This document shows, piece after piece, positions 19,287 to 28,121 of a stretch of 64,000 nt of DNA. Numbering within the stretch: the first letter of the stretch is position 1; the number at the start of each line of letters is the position of its first letter. Source of the DNA: Sphingobacterium faecium (lineage in GTDB: Bacteria > Bacteroidota > Bacteroidia > Sphingobacteriales > Sphingobacteriaceae). A program made the position numbers and the translations under genes. The DNA is taken from positions 496,001 through 560,000 of the forward strand of contig NZ_QBKH01000004.1 of the NCBI RefSeq assembly GCF_003054045.1. Direction: 5' to 3'. The notes below the pieces were generated by a model. The model was not told the DNA's origin and ran no database searches. It saw only the letters and a program-made list of their open reading frames with translations.

Positions 19287-19916
19287 TTAAACTCGATATA
19301 TTTCCGATAAAATTTGGAAAAGAACCGCATTACTATTCTGGATAGCGAGTGGTATGTTCCACGTGGCACGATTGCGTTTTTCTACATAATTGGATATTCC
19401 GCGAATCTGAATGGTTTGGGTTTGCGTTTCTGTAGCGGCTAAAAATACAGCTGCGCCCTCCATAGATTCTATGCATGCGTCGGGTACTTGATTCAATAAT
19501 TTTACGATCTCGCTCGTATTTCCATGTACCTTATTGACGGTGATTCCTAGTCCGCTAGGTAGATTATGAACTAATTGCCGTGTTGCTGAATTTTGTAACG
19601 CAGGGTAATGCGCGGTGCCAAAGCCAAGTTCATCAATGGAAATAAATTGTTCATCATTTTCAGCACCAAGTTCCGAAAACAATTCACGATCTACAGAAAC
19701 GACAGCGCCGATAGGCAATGAACGATTAAAACAACCTCCTATTCCTATATTAATAAGGAGATCGTACTTATTGTGCGCAAGATGTTTGCCCAACTGATAT
19801 GCCGTTTGTATCATCCCAACCTGACTGATCAAGTAGTGGGTATGTGGATAATGATCGATGCGATCGATATAAGGCTGAATTTCGAAAGTTGTTGCCGCGA
19901 CTATGAGTGTTTTCAT
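19287..19916 (-). CDS. mqnB: Futalosine hydrolase MqnB
   Basis: Removes the base from futalosine in the alternative menaquinone pathway. 209 aa from the ATG at 19914-19916; an in-frame upstream extension is unlikely. It has the nucleoside phosphorylase/hydrolase fold: MKTLIVAATTFEIQPY, LLINIGIGGCFNRSLPIGAVV, ELFSELGAENDEQFISIDELGF and CIESMEGAAVFLAATETQ (Glu-Met-Glu of the nucleoside site). It overlaps nothing and is divergent from the QueD-like gene. A parS-like sequence lies in its 3' part. Confidence 0.88.
   Translation of the reverse strand: MKTLIVAATTFEIQPYIDRIDHYPHTHYLISQVGMIQTAYQLGKHLAHNKYDLLINIGIGGCFNRSLPIGAVVSVDRELFSELGAENDEQFISIDELGFGTAHYPALQNSATRQLVHNLPSGLGITVNKVHGNTSEIVKLLNQVPDACIESMEGAAVFLAATETQTQTIQIRGISNYVEKRNRATWNIPLAIQNSNAVLFQILSEIYRV
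19355..19370. promoter_or_regulatory. Possible parS-like site inside mqnB
   Basis: TGTTCCACGTGGCACG differs from the symmetric parS form TGTTCCACGTGGAACA at two positions. It lies within coding sequence (Ala-Thr-Trp-Asn-Ile region), so it could be a true intragenic parS or coincidence. Confidence 0.45.
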
Positions 19917-20007
19917 ATCATATAACCTTTGTACAATATTACTTAATAATTTACGCAAATGTGATGGTAATCATTTTCTTGAAAGCGATATTTTGCTTGT
20001 AAACATG

Positions 20008-20015
20008 TATCTTTG
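20008..20015 (+). promoter_or_regulatory. Bacteroidota -7 box upstream of the QueD-like gene
   Basis: TATCTTTG matches TAnnTTTG and lies 8 bp before the ATG at 20023, so the transcript would have almost no leader. No well-spaced TTTG -33 box is seen. Confidence 0.4.
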
Positions 20016-20022
20016 TATTATT

Positions 20023-20436
20023 ATGGTATATATCACTCGTCGTGAGCGCTTTTGCGCTGCACATAAGCTTTATCGAGAAGATTGGAGTATTGAAAAAAAC
20101 GAAAATGTTTTCGGCAACTGTTCTAATGTTAACTGGCATGGTCATAACTATGATTTGTTTGTAACGGTCAAAGGTGACGTAAATCCAACAACAGGTTTTC
20201 TGATTGACTTAAAATTGATGAAAACCATTATTCTAGAACATGTTGTCAATAAGGTTGATCATAAAAATATTAATCTTGATGTCGATTTTATGAAAGATAA
20301 AATGGCATCTACAGAAAATATTGCGATCGCAATATTTGAAGTCTTACAACCATTATTCGAAGCAGAGCACGTGCAATTGCACAGTATCCGTCTGCATGAA
20401 ACTGAAAATAATTACGTCGAATATTTTGGCGATTAA
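20023..20436 (+). CDS. 6-carboxytetrahydropterin synthase / 6-pyruvoyl-tetrahydropterin synthase family (QueD-like)
   Basis: 137 aa from ATG 20023. Zinc ligands are visible as the His in FCAAHKL and the two His of NWHGHNYDL; the catalytic Cys is in the preceding FGNCSNV. LIDLKLMKTIILEHVVNKVDHKNIN and the C-terminal IRLHETENNYVEY complete the pattern. It lies 27 bp before folE, which makes dihydroneopterin triphosphate, the substrate of this family. The pair may serve queuosine or pterin synthesis; the queC/queE genes are not here. Confidence 0.9.
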   Translation: MVYITRRERFCAAHKLYREDWSIEKNENVFGNCSNVNWHGHNYDLFVTVKGDVNPTTGFLIDLKLMKTIILEHVVNKVDHKNINLDVDFMKDKMASTENIAIAIFEVLQPLFEAEHVQLHSIRLHETENNYVEYFGD

Positions 20437-20463
20437 TCTTATACACTAATTTATTTAATAACT

Positions 20464-21093
20464 ATGAGTAATCACTCATTTGAAGAGGAAGAGTTAGACG
20501 GCTACGTTAAAATTGATCAATATAATCAAGATAAAGTTGATCGTATTGCAGCTCATTATACAGATATTTTAGAATCTCTAGGCGAAAATCCTAATCGTGA
20601 AGGATTAATCAAAACACCAGAGCGTGTAGCAAAAGCATTGCAGTTTTTAACACATGGCTATGATATTGATCCGGCAAAAGTATTGCAAGGAGCTATGTTT
20701 GAAGAAGACTATAGCCAAATGGTTGTCGTAAAAGATATTGAAGTATATTCTATGTGCGAGCACCATATGTTACCATTCTTTGGTAAAGCTCATATTGCTT
20801 ATATTCCAAATGGTCATATCGTAGGTTTGAGCAAAATACCAAGAGTCGTTGATATTTTTGCACGAAGACTTCAAGTACAAGAGCGTTTGACAAATGAGAT
20901 TCGTGATTGTATCCAAGAAACTTTGGGAGCTAAGGGCGTTGCGGTCGTGATCGAATGTAAGCATATGTGTATGGCGATGCGAGGTATTCAGAAACAAAAT
21001 TCTGTAACCACGACATCGGCTTTTACTGGAGCTTTTCAAAATGATGTAACACGTTCAGAATTCTTAAAATTGATAACGGCAAACTTGACGTAA
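20464..21093 (+). CDS. folE: GTP cyclohydrolase I
   Basis: Converts GTP to 7,8-dihydroneopterin triphosphate, first step of folate and queuosine precursor synthesis. 209 aa. [23 protein letters not shown], the zinc-binding [45 protein letters not shown] and [16 protein letters not shown] give all zinc ligands (Cys, His, Cys) and catalytic histidines. It is translated in one operon with the QueD-like gene and followed by a terminator. Confidence 0.97.
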   Translation: MSNHSFEEEELDGYVKIDQYNQDKVDRIAAHYTDILESLGENPNREGLIKTPERVAKALQFLTHGYDIDPAKVLQGAMFEEDYSQMVVVKDIEVYSMCEHHMLPFFGKAHIAYIPNGHIVGLSKIPRVVDIFARRLQVQERLTNEIRDCIQETLGAKGVAVVIECKHMCMAMRGIQKQNSVTTTSAFTGAFQNDVTRSEFLKLITANLT

Positions 21094-21117
21094 TTCAATA
21101 AATAATATAAAAGTTTT

Positions 21118-21152
21118 AAGTCGAATCTTTACCGTAAGATTCGACTTTTTTT
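21118..21152 (+). terminator. Rho-independent terminator after folE
   Basis: AAGTCGAATCTT (21118-21129) pairs with 21136-21147 around a 6-nt loop, followed by a run of T. Confidence 0.93.
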
Positions 21153-21305
21153 TCGTTTAAATTCCAGATTTTCTAAAAATTTATAAATTTTGAAAAGTGT
21201 TTCTATCGCTCATATGAGCAGATGTGTTTTTTCGTGTAACATTTGATGAAATATTAATTTGCTTAAAATCAATGTGTTGTGTTTTAATTTTTCTAAATAT
21301 AAATC

Positions 21306-21962
21306 ATGTTCAGTAAATTTGTTGTTATGGACATTTGTAATGAGCATTTAGAATCCTACTTAGAGCATACATGTGACGATGAAAATTCGTTGCTAAAAAG
21401 TATCAATAGGGAGACCTATTTGAAGGAAACAATGCCCCATATGTTGTCTGGACATTACCAAGGAAGAGTGCTTGCTATGTTGAGTAAATTGGCCGCTCCT
21501 CATACTATTTTAGAGATTGGTACGTTTACTGGATACGCTACACTTTGCCTGGCAGAAGGCTTGTCAAAAGAGGGTATCATACATACAATTGATGTCAATG
21601 CTGAGCAAGAAGAACGGGTACAGGGTTATTTTGACCGATCTCCTTTTGCATCACAAGTTAAGTATCATATTGGAGATGCAGCTACAGTAATCCCGACGAT
21701 CGAAGGTCGCTTTGATCTCGTTTTTATAGATGCTGATAAGAAACGTAATCATTACTATTACGAATTAATTTTAGATAGAGTCCCGTCTGGAGGACTGATT
21801 TTAATCGATAATGTCTTGTGGAAAGGCAAAGTATTAGATGAAAATCCAGACAATCAAACAAAGCAAATCATAGATTTGAATGAACAATTAGCTCAGGACC
21901 AGCGCATCGAAAAGGTTTTATTGCCCATTCGAGATGGACTTTTTGTATTACGCAAAAAGTGA
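21306..21962 (+). CDS. SAM-dependent O-methyltransferase (caffeoyl-CoA OMT-like)
   Basis: 218 aa, class I methyltransferase. HTILEIGTFTGYATLCLAEGL is the SAM site, FDLVFIDADKKRNHYYYELIL is the metal-binding region typical of the OMT_3/YrrM-type family, and GGLILIDNVLWKGKV follows. Substrate unknown. The start may be ATG 21306 or the later in-frame ATG 21327. It lies 22 bp before the first cell-wall hydrolase gene, which may be chance proximity. Confidence 0.88.
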   Translation: MFSKFVVMDICNEHLESYLEHTCDDENSLLKSINRETYLKETMPHMLSGHYQGRVLAMLSKLAAPHTILEIGTFTGYATLCLAEGLSKEGIIHTIDVNAEQEERVQGYFDRSPFASQVKYHIGDAATVIPTIEGRFDLVFIDADKKRNHYYYELILDRVPSGGLILIDNVLWKGKVLDENPDNQTKQIIDLNEQLAQDQRIEKVLLPIRDGLFVLRKK

Positions 21963-21984
21963 TTAGTGGACTAAATGATTCTTT

Positions 21985-22512
21985 ATGAATTTTAAAACAT
22001 TAAAAAACTATGTTGCTGTATTAATTTTGGTCGTCAGTAGTTATGCTACTGTATCCGCTCAAAGCAATCAATTTTATATTGATAAATACAGCCCCGTAGC
22101 ACAAGAGATGATGCAAGAACATGGTGTTCCAGCATCGGTAATTTTAGCTATTGCAATGCATGAAAGTGCACATGGAAATAGTAAGATTGCGAAAAATTTA
22201 AATAATCACTTCGGTATTAAAGGAAAAAATAATAGCAAAGTGATTAATTCAGCATATAAAGGTTATAAATCAGTACTTGATTCTTATAATGACTTTATAT
22301 CGTTGGTTAAACGAAAGAAAACCACGACTCCCCTATTTGAGGAAGATCGAGGACAAAATTACAAAGCTTGGGTAGGCGCATTAGCAAAAGCGGGATATTC
22401 AAGAACTAAAGATTGGTCTTCGAAGATTATCAAAACAATCGAAATGTATGATTTAGATAATTTTGATAAAAATCCAGCCCCGATATCTAGGAAACTCACC
22501 GCTTCGAAGTAA
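21985..22512 (+). CDS. Secreted glucosaminidase-domain protein
   Basis: 175 aa with a signal peptide (VAVLILVVSSYATVSAQ). The rest is one glucosaminidase (GH73-like) domain: YSPVAQEMMQEHGVPASVILAIAMHESAHGNSKIAK, NNHFGIKGK, YNDFISLVKRKK and KAWVGALAKAGYS. The Glu in MHESAHG is the likely catalytic acid. It probably cuts peptidoglycan glycan strands in the periplasm. It is followed 13 bp later by a paralogue with an added LysM domain. Confidence 0.9.
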   Translation: MNFKTLKNYVAVLILVVSSYATVSAQSNQFYIDKYSPVAQEMMQEHGVPASVILAIAMHESAHGNSKIAKNLNNHFGIKGKNNSKVINSAYKGYKSVLDSYNDFISLVKRKKTTTPLFEEDRGQNYKAWVGALAKAGYSRTKDWSSKIIKTIEMYDLDNFDKNPAPISRKLTASK

Positions 22513-22525
22513 TTCTGCTCATACG

Positions 22526-23353
22526 ATGAAAAAATTTGCTTTTATCCTACTTGCCCTTACTGTTTTTTTTAGTTCATGCTCATCCAAAAAAAACGCCGTT
22601 TATAAAAGTAAAAATCATACCGGTACTCCCTCTTCCAATCTTCCTAGTAAAACCAGACCTGCTGTTTCAGGAAATGCTTATGTTGAAAAATACAAAGATA
22701 TTGCGATTTCAGAAATGAACAAGTATGGTATTCCTGCGAGTATCAAACTTGCTCAGGCCTTACTGGAGTCTGGCAATGGAAATAGTTATTTAGCAACACA
22801 GGCTAATAATCATTTTGGAATCAAATGTGGTGGGGTGTGGAAAGGAAAATCCATTACTCGTCCTGACGATCGCTTTGATGATTGTTTTCGTGTATACGAA
22901 AGTCCTGAACAATCATTTCGGGATCATTCGGAGTTTTTGTTGCGCAAACGATATTCGGATTTGTTCTTACTTAATAAAAATGATTATAAGGGTTGGGCCA
23001 AAGGACTAAAAGCGGCAGGATATGCCACGAATCCACGGTATCCGGACTTATTGATCGATATGATTGAACGATATGAACTCTATCAATACGATCGTGTGGA
23101 AACGCGTGTAGAGAAAGAGAAAAGAGAAGTTGTTGTTGAACGGGAGATTGTGCACAATGCAGTTGAAGCTCCTGTGGTACAAACAGAGCAAATCAAGAGT
23201 CCTGTCGCGATGCGCATTCATGAAGTACAAGGAAAGGATACCCTATATTCTTTGAGTAAGCTGTATGGCATCTCTGTGGATCAGATTAAAGCGTTGAATG
23301 GTCTAACGGATACGAATTTATCTATAGGTCAGCTTTTGGTGATTTCGAAGTAA
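22526..23353 (+). CDS. Lipoprotein glucosaminidase with LysM domain
   Basis: 275 aa from ATG 22526. The signal ends in a lipobox-like LTVFFSSCSS, so it is likely a lipoprotein. The GH73-like domain has ISEMNKYGIPASIKLAQALLESGNGNSYLA, NNHFGIKCGG and GWAKGLKAAGYATNPRYPDLL; the Glu in LLESGNG is the predicted catalytic residue. A Glu/Val/Lys linker leads to a C-terminal LysM (VQGKDTLYSLSKLYGISVDQIKALNGLTDTNLSIGQLLVI) that binds peptidoglycan. This resembles flagellum-independent cell-separation hydrolases. Confidence 0.92.
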   Translation: MKKFAFILLALTVFFSSCSSKKNAVYKSKNHTGTPSSNLPSKTRPAVSGNAYVEKYKDIAISEMNKYGIPASIKLAQALLESGNGNSYLATQANNHFGIKCGGVWKGKSITRPDDRFDDCFRVYESPEQSFRDHSEFLLRKRYSDLFLLNKNDYKGWAKGLKAAGYATNPRYPDLLIDMIERYELYQYDRVETRVEKEKREVVVEREIVHNAVEAPVVQTEQIKSPVAMRIHEVQGKDTLYSLSKLYGISVDQIKALNGLTDTNLSIGQLLVISK

Positions 23354-23411
23354 AACATCAAAAGATGTTAAATATTTCACATTTGCGAAGCTAAAACGTA
23401 GTTTTACAGGA

Positions 23412-24170
23412 GTGAAGACTCTGAAAAATATCGTTATACTCCTTCTTTTTTTTGCGATAGCACCCAATGCTGTTGCGCAAAAGAAAATTGAAGGTATTGT
23501 TTCCGATTTCCACACGAAACAAAGAATTTCCAAAGTAACGATCCGTAATGTCAGGACCAACGAAGAGGTTTATAATAATACGAAAGGTGAATTTTCTATC
23601 TTAGCAGAAAAAGGTGATGCCTTGATCGCCACCTCACGCGAATACTTCCCAGATACTGTAGTGGTCAGTATGTCTCCCGTTATCTTATTTCATCTGAAAC
23701 GGGAATCGATATATATTGACGAAGTTTCTGTGGTAGCAAAAAAGGATCCAGATGAAATATTAAAAAAAGCAAAATACGACTATGAAAAAGCCTTTAGATT
23801 GTCTGAATCAGGAGATTTATTTTCAGTCGGGCAAAATGGAGCCGGCTTGAGTATCAATTCCATTTATAGTCTTTTTAGTAGAGAAGCTAAGAATGCGAAA
23901 AGATTAAAAAAATTGATTGAGAATGATTATAAAGACAATGTGATCGAGTATAAATTTTCAACACAATTGGTGAGTCGTACAACAGGGCTTAGTGGTGAAG
24001 AATTGGATAAATTTAGAAGAATTTTTAAACCGAGCTACTTTTTTATCATCAGTTGCACACAATATGAACTGACAAATTATATCAAAGATTGCTATGAAAA
24101 GTATCAAAAAAATCCTTCTCGATATTTTATTGAGCCATTACCAACAATAAATCCTATTTTAGTACCTTAA
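23412..24170 (+). CDS. Secreted carboxypeptidase-regulatory-like domain protein
   Basis: 252 aa. The start is GTG at 23412, giving the signal peptide MKTLKNIVILLLFFAIAPNAVAQ. Residues about 25-110 (IEGIVSDFHTKQRISKVTIRNVRTNEEVYNNTKGEFSILAEKGD) form a CarboxypepD_reg-like beta sandwich common in Bacteroidota outer-membrane systems. The remaining helical part has no motif I recognise. It stands between the LysM hydrolase and the DUF3078 gene, so an envelope role is likely. Confidence 0.75.
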   Translation: MKTLKNIVILLLFFAIAPNAVAQKKIEGIVSDFHTKQRISKVTIRNVRTNEEVYNNTKGEFSILAEKGDALIATSREYFPDTVVVSMSPVILFHLKRESIYIDEVSVVAKKDPDEILKKAKYDYEKAFRLSESGDLFSVGQNGAGLSINSIYSLFSREAKNAKRLKKLIENDYKDNVIEYKFSTQLVSRTTGLSGEELDKFRRIFKPSYFFIISCTQYELTNYIKDCYEKYQKNPSRYFIEPLPTINPILVP

Positions 24171-24199
24171 AATTAAGAAAAGAAAAAGAGTCGCTTGAT

Positions 24200-25225
24200 A
24201 TGAAGTTACAATCCTTATTTGCCTTATTAATTCTTGGTGTATCGTGCAGTACAGTTCGAGCTCAGGTTTTGAAAGACCTTAGAGTAAAGCCAGATTCAGT
24301 TATTTCGGAGAATAAACAAGAAAATGTCTCCTTAAAGAACATAAGACCTATTGTTCCTAAGTTAGAATTAGAAGTTGATTATTGGAAACATTGGACCAGT
24401 TTTGGAGTCAATATCAATCAAGCAGCATTCAATGATAATTGGAAAGGTGGTGGTGTCGGATCAACAGCGGTAGGCTTAATTGCTAACCATAAATCGGACT
24501 ATACCAGAGATAATTTCAACTTTGTTACCGAGGTGGATTTGCGTTATGGTAAAATTAAAAATAAGAGTCAAATTGCAAAGAAAAATAATGACCGTATTTT
24601 TTGGGATAATAAACTGTCCTATAAATTGTCTCCGAAATGGGCTCTGTATACCTCATTGACATTTGAATCGCAATTTGATGATGGATTTAAATATAAGACA
24701 GAGAACGGTAGAGATACGATTGATTATATCGAAAATGCGTTTATGGCACCGGCATATATTACGGAATCTCTGGGTTTTGAGTATAAGCCAAGTCCTTCCT
24801 ATTCGATTCGTTTTGGTACCGGTACGGCACGTCAAACTCTGATTCTTGATAATCGTATTAAGCCCTTAACTATCGAGCAATATAGTCAGAAATATCCTGA
24901 CCGTACACCACTTGAGAAGGATCAAGTAAAATATGGTGTTGATGGAGGTAAAACTGTTCAAAACGATCTCGCTTTTCAGATAACTGGAAATATGGATAAA
25001 AATTTTACAGATAGATTGAATGTGAAAGCACGTTATAATTTATTTGCCAATTATAAAAAATTAAATGATCCTTCACATCGTTTGGATGTAACGGTTACGG
25101 CTAAAGTTTCTAGAGCGATCAATGTAAACTTAAACGGAATTATGGTTTACGATTCAGATGTTATTTCAAGAGTTCAGTTAAGTGAATCGCTAGCTTTAGG
25201 ATTAGTCTATAAGTTACCGAGATAA
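24200..25225 (+). CDS. DUF3078 family outer-membrane protein
   Basis: 341 aa with signal peptide MKLQSLFALLILGVSCSTVRAQ. The DUF3078 hallmark is seen: WKHWTSFGVNINQAAFNDNW, then a series of amphipathic beta strands (GLIANHKSDYT, FVTEVDLRYGKIKNKSQ, WALYTSLTFESQFDDGF) with many aromatic girdle residues, suggesting a beta-barrel. The stop codon overlaps the amidase start by one base (TAATG). Confidence 0.88.
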   Translation: MKLQSLFALLILGVSCSTVRAQVLKDLRVKPDSVISENKQENVSLKNIRPIVPKLELEVDYWKHWTSFGVNINQAAFNDNWKGGGVGSTAVGLIANHKSDYTRDNFNFVTEVDLRYGKIKNKSQIAKKNNDRIFWDNKLSYKLSPKWALYTSLTFESQFDDGFKYKTENGRDTIDYIENAFMAPAYITESLGFEYKPSPSYSIRFGTGTARQTLILDNRIKPLTIEQYSQKYPDRTPLEKDQVKYGVDGGKTVQNDLAFQITGNMDKNFTDRLNVKARYNLFANYKKLNDPSHRLDVTVTAKVSRAINVNLNGIMVYDSDVISRVQLSESLALGLVYKLPR

Positions 25226-26100
25226 TGTTGGCAAGAAAATACTTTTGCTGGTATGCTTTATTCTATTGCTTTTTATTCCTAACGGGGTGTAAGAGCAAAT
25301 CGAGTGTGGTCAAAAAAGGACCTGCTGAGCAGGTCATACCTGTCAAGATCGATACGATCATCAAGACGGTGATCGTGCATGATACGGTTCCCAAGCTAAG
25401 TATAGGAGAGCATAAGGTATGGACCTTAGGGAAAATGGGGTCGCATGCTGGTATGCGACAAGAGACGGCTATCCATTATGATATCCGTAAACCTAACTAT
25501 GTTATTATCCATCATACTGCACAAAATAGCCTGGATCAGACCATTAGGACTTTTCAAGTGGAGCATACTAAGGTCAGCTCTCATTATGTGATAGGGCGCG
25601 ATGGTGTCATTGTACAGATGCTCAATGATTATGTCCGGGGATGGCATGCCGGTCTTTCAAAGTGGGGTACGATTACTGATCTGAATTCGATTTCGATTGG
25701 AATAGAATTGGACAACAATGGCAGAGAAGCATTTCCTGATGAGCAGATAGCAGCACTTTTGGTTGTTTTAGATACATTAAAAACAAACTATGGTATCCCA
25801 ACAGCCAATTTTATAGGACATGCTGATATTGCTCCAGCTCGTAAAAATGATCCCAGTGTATTTTTTCCATGGAAAAAATTGGCAGATCGAGGTTTTGGTA
25901 TTTGGTATAATCCCGCTGAACTTGTCACTGCTCCAGATACGTTCAATCCCATTGATGCCCTGAAAATTATTGGTTATGATACATCCAATTTAAAAGCGGC
26001 AATAATTGCCTTTAAGAGAAAGTTTGTGATCAATGATGTGAGCCCTGAACTGACGGTCTATGATAAAAGTATCCTATACAATTTATATTTAAAATATTAA
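25225..26100 (+). CDS. N-acetylmuramoyl-L-alanine amidase (Amidase_2), lipoprotein
   Basis: 291 aa. The N-terminus has a lipobox-like LFLTGCKS. The Amidase_2 domain spans about residues 85-230: VIIHHTAQ (zinc His), SSHYVIGRDGVIVQML, RGWHAGLSKWG, ISIGIELDNNG and NFIGHADIAPARKNDPSVFFPW (zinc His and Asp). It removes the stem peptide from MurNAc, as in AmiD-type lipoproteins. It is the last plus-strand gene of the wall-hydrolase cluster; AnmK at 15.6 kb could recycle its products. Confidence 0.92.
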   Translation: MLARKYFCWYALFYCFLFLTGCKSKSSVVKKGPAEQVIPVKIDTIIKTVIVHDTVPKLSIGEHKVWTLGKMGSHAGMRQETAIHYDIRKPNYVIIHHTAQNSLDQTIRTFQVEHTKVSSHYVIGRDGVIVQMLNDYVRGWHAGLSKWGTITDLNSISIGIELDNNGREAFPDEQIAALLVVLDTLKTNYGIPTANFIGHADIAPARKNDPSVFFPWKKLADRGFGIWYNPAELVTAPDTFNPIDALKIIGYDTSNLKAAIIAFKRKFVINDVSPELTVYDKSILYNLYLKY

Positions 26101-26127
26101 GCTATTCTATGGAATGGCTTTTTTTTC
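26099..26127. terminator. Terminator overlapping two convergent stop codons
   Basis: AAGCTATTC pairs with GAATGGCTT (26112-26120, one G-U) and is followed by TTTTTT on the plus strand. The amidase stop (26098-26100) and the symporter stop (26102-26104) both touch or overlap the stem. Confidence 0.78.
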
Positions 26128-27802
26128 GATCTAACTTTTTCATCAGGTAAGCCAGAATCATAACAGCAAGACAACCGATCACATTGAGCCACAAAAAGGC
26201 AATGACATCCATTTTCCAGATTATAAAAATAATGACTTCCGACAGTATTGCGGCGTAAAATACGGCCTTCCCTCCTATCTTTTTCATATAGAATGCTACG
26301 ATAAAGATACCAAGTATGGTTCCATAAAATAAGGATCCTAATATGTTCACTGCCTCGAGGAGATTGCCCAGTTTACTTGCGTAAAGTGCGACAGCAATTG
26401 AAAAGATACCCCAAAATAGAGTGAACATGCGGGACCAAAAAAGATCCTGTTGAGTAGTCGATTGTTTATTGATAAATCGTTTATAAATATCCACAGTACT
26501 TGTAGAAGCTAAGGAGTTGATGGCACTCGCTGTCGAACCCATGGATGCAAGAAAGATGACAGCGATCAATAAGCCAATTAAGCCTTTAGGAAACGTATTG
26601 TTGACAAAGGATAAGAAGATATAGTTGTTGTCATTTGTTTCCGCTGTGGGGTTATTTTTCTTGATTAATCCAATGACTTCTGTTCGAATATCATCGAGTT
26701 GTTCATTTGAATGCTTTAATGCTGCACGGGTTTCATCAATGGTTGATTGGTCATCGAGGTCGATCGCTTTTGTTAACCTATCGATGGTTGTTCGTTTCTC
26801 ATTGCTCAGCAAGATCTGTTGCTTTTCCAGATCCTGATAGGAGCTATTATATTCACTCTGTTTTAATTTATCGATCTCAGCTTGATTGAAAAATATAGGT
26901 GGCGTATGGTATTGATAATAAACAAAAACGAGTACTCCAATAAGCAGAATACAAAATTGCATTGGAATTTTCAATAAACCATTCATGAGTAGGCCTAGTC
27001 GGCTTTCTTTGATGGAAGATCCGGTCAAATAACGGCCTACTTGACTTTGGTCTGTGCCAAAATAAGATAGCTGTAAGAAAAAACCACCAATAATACCTGT
27101 CCAAACGGTATACTGATTATTCAGATCAAATGTGAAGTCTATTGCATTTGTTTTCCCGGATTTTCCTGCGATATGGAGCGCTTTATACAGTCCGATATCG
27201 GATGGTAATAATTTGACCACCAGTATTCCGGCGACCAGTAATGCACCAAATATAATACTCATCTGGATCAATTGTGTGTGCGAAACAGCTTTAGTACCTC
27301 CATAGGTCGTATAGATAACGACAACAGTTCCTATTAATAAGGTCGTGATCGGAAGGTTAATATGTAAGATGCTGGCGATGATCAGTGCTGGAGCAAAAAT
27401 GCTGATACCTGTTGATATGCCTCTTTGGATTAAGAATAAGAAGGCGGTTAATCCACGAGTTCGAATATCAAATCGTTTTTCCAAAAACTCATAGGCAGTA
27501 TATACACGCAGTTTATGAAAGATGGGGACAAAGGTGATACACAGTACAATCATAGCCAAAGGAAGACCAAAATAAAACTGTACGAAACTCATACCCGAAC
27601 TATATGCCAGACCAGGGGCAGAAAGAAAGGTGATGGCACTTGCTTGAGTTGCCATCACCGAAAGCCCGACATGATACCACGGCAAAGATTGATTGCCTAG
27701 TAGATATCCGTCAATATTTTTGATTCCTCTACTTTTGTACATACCATACAGTACGATGACTAAAAGTGTCAGAATAAGAACTATCCAATCGATCGTACTC
27801 AT
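26102..27802 (-). CDS. Sodium:solute symporter (SSS family)
   Basis: 566 aa with about 13 membrane segments. Family traits are GYLLGNQSLPWYHVGLSVMATQASAITFLSAPG at the N-terminus, YTTYGGTKAVSHTQLIQ and GLLIAVIFLASMGSTASAINSLASTSTVDIYKRF. A hydrophilic, predicted helical insert of about 90 residues (FNQAEIDKLKQSEYNSS to NNPTAETNDNNYIF) splits the membrane core; this is seen in a Bacteroidota subgroup. Its ATG overlaps the stop of a 39-aa membrane protein (ATGA), and the PIG-L deacetylase lies upstream in the same operon, so it may import that enzyme's product. Confidence 0.92.
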   Translation of the reverse strand: MSTIDWIVLILTLLVIVLYGMYKSRGIKNIDGYLLGNQSLPWYHVGLSVMATQASAITFLSAPGLAYSSGMSFVQFYFGLPLAMIVLCITFVPIFHKLRVYTAYEFLEKRFDIRTRGLTAFLFLIQRGISTGISIFAPALIIASILHINLPITTLLIGTVVVIYTTYGGTKAVSHTQLIQMSIIFGALLVAGILVVKLLPSDIGLYKALHIAGKSGKTNAIDFTFDLNNQYTVWTGIIGGFFLQLSYFGTDQSQVGRYLTGSSIKESRLGLLMNGLLKIPMQFCILLIGVLVFVYYQYHTPPIFFNQAEIDKLKQSEYNSSYQDLEKQQILLSNEKRTTIDRLTKAIDLDDQSTIDETRAALKHSNEQLDDIRTEVIGLIKKNNPTAETNDNNYIFLSFVNNTFPKGLIGLLIAVIFLASMGSTASAINSLASTSTVDIYKRFINKQSTTQQDLFWSRMFTLFWGIFSIAVALYASKLGNLLEAVNILGSLFYGTILGIFIVAFYMKKIGGKAVFYAAILSEVIIFIIWKMDVIAFLWLNVIGCLAVMILAYLMKKLDRKKSHSIE

Positions 27803-27918
27803 GAAAAATAATTCGTGAATAGATAAAGGAATAGTATGACCACAAGTAGGCTACACGCAACTAAAATATAAAAGCGCTTCCATTTTTGTGTTAAGGGAGT
27901 CTGTTCCCTATCTGTCAT
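27799..27918 (-). CDS. 39-aa single-pass membrane protein
   Basis: A short ORF from ATG at 27916-27918. The product MTDREQTPLTQKWKRF is followed by a hydrophobic span (YILVACSLLVVILFLYLF) and ends TNYFS. Its start lies inside the end of the 66-aa gene and its TGA overlaps the symporter ATG, so it is translationally coupled on both sides. This is strong evidence that it is real. It may be a small subunit of the symporter. Confidence 0.75.
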   Translation of the reverse strand: MTDREQTPLTQKWKRFYILVACSLLVVILFLYLFTNYFS

Positions 27919-28108
27919 GTGGCTTTTGAGCGTAAAGGTAGCTATTGAAGAAAACTGCAATTACTAAACCAACAACAGCTCCTCCTATGATACTTAAAAA
28001 TGTCTCGTTTGCAGTGAATGAAATTAAAGCTCCAAATATGACACCGATTAATACGATTAATCCTTTTGGATTAGGTGCACATGCGCTGTTTTCAACTTGA
28101 TTTTCCAT
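27908..28108 (-). CDS. 66-aa small membrane protein
   Basis: A small ORF with two hydrophobic spans (GLIVLIGVIFGALISF and FLSIIGGAVVGLVIAVFF). It starts 13 bp after the PIG-L deacetylase and overlaps the 39-aa gene by 11 bp. Glycines in the helices suggest packing in the membrane. No family recognised; the operon suggests a link to the symporter. Confidence 0.78.
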   Translation of the reverse strand: MENQVENSACAPNPKGLIVLIGVIFGALISFTANETFLSIIGGAVVGLVIAVFFNSYLYAQKPHDR

Positions 28109-28121
28109 TGTAATGTCTATT

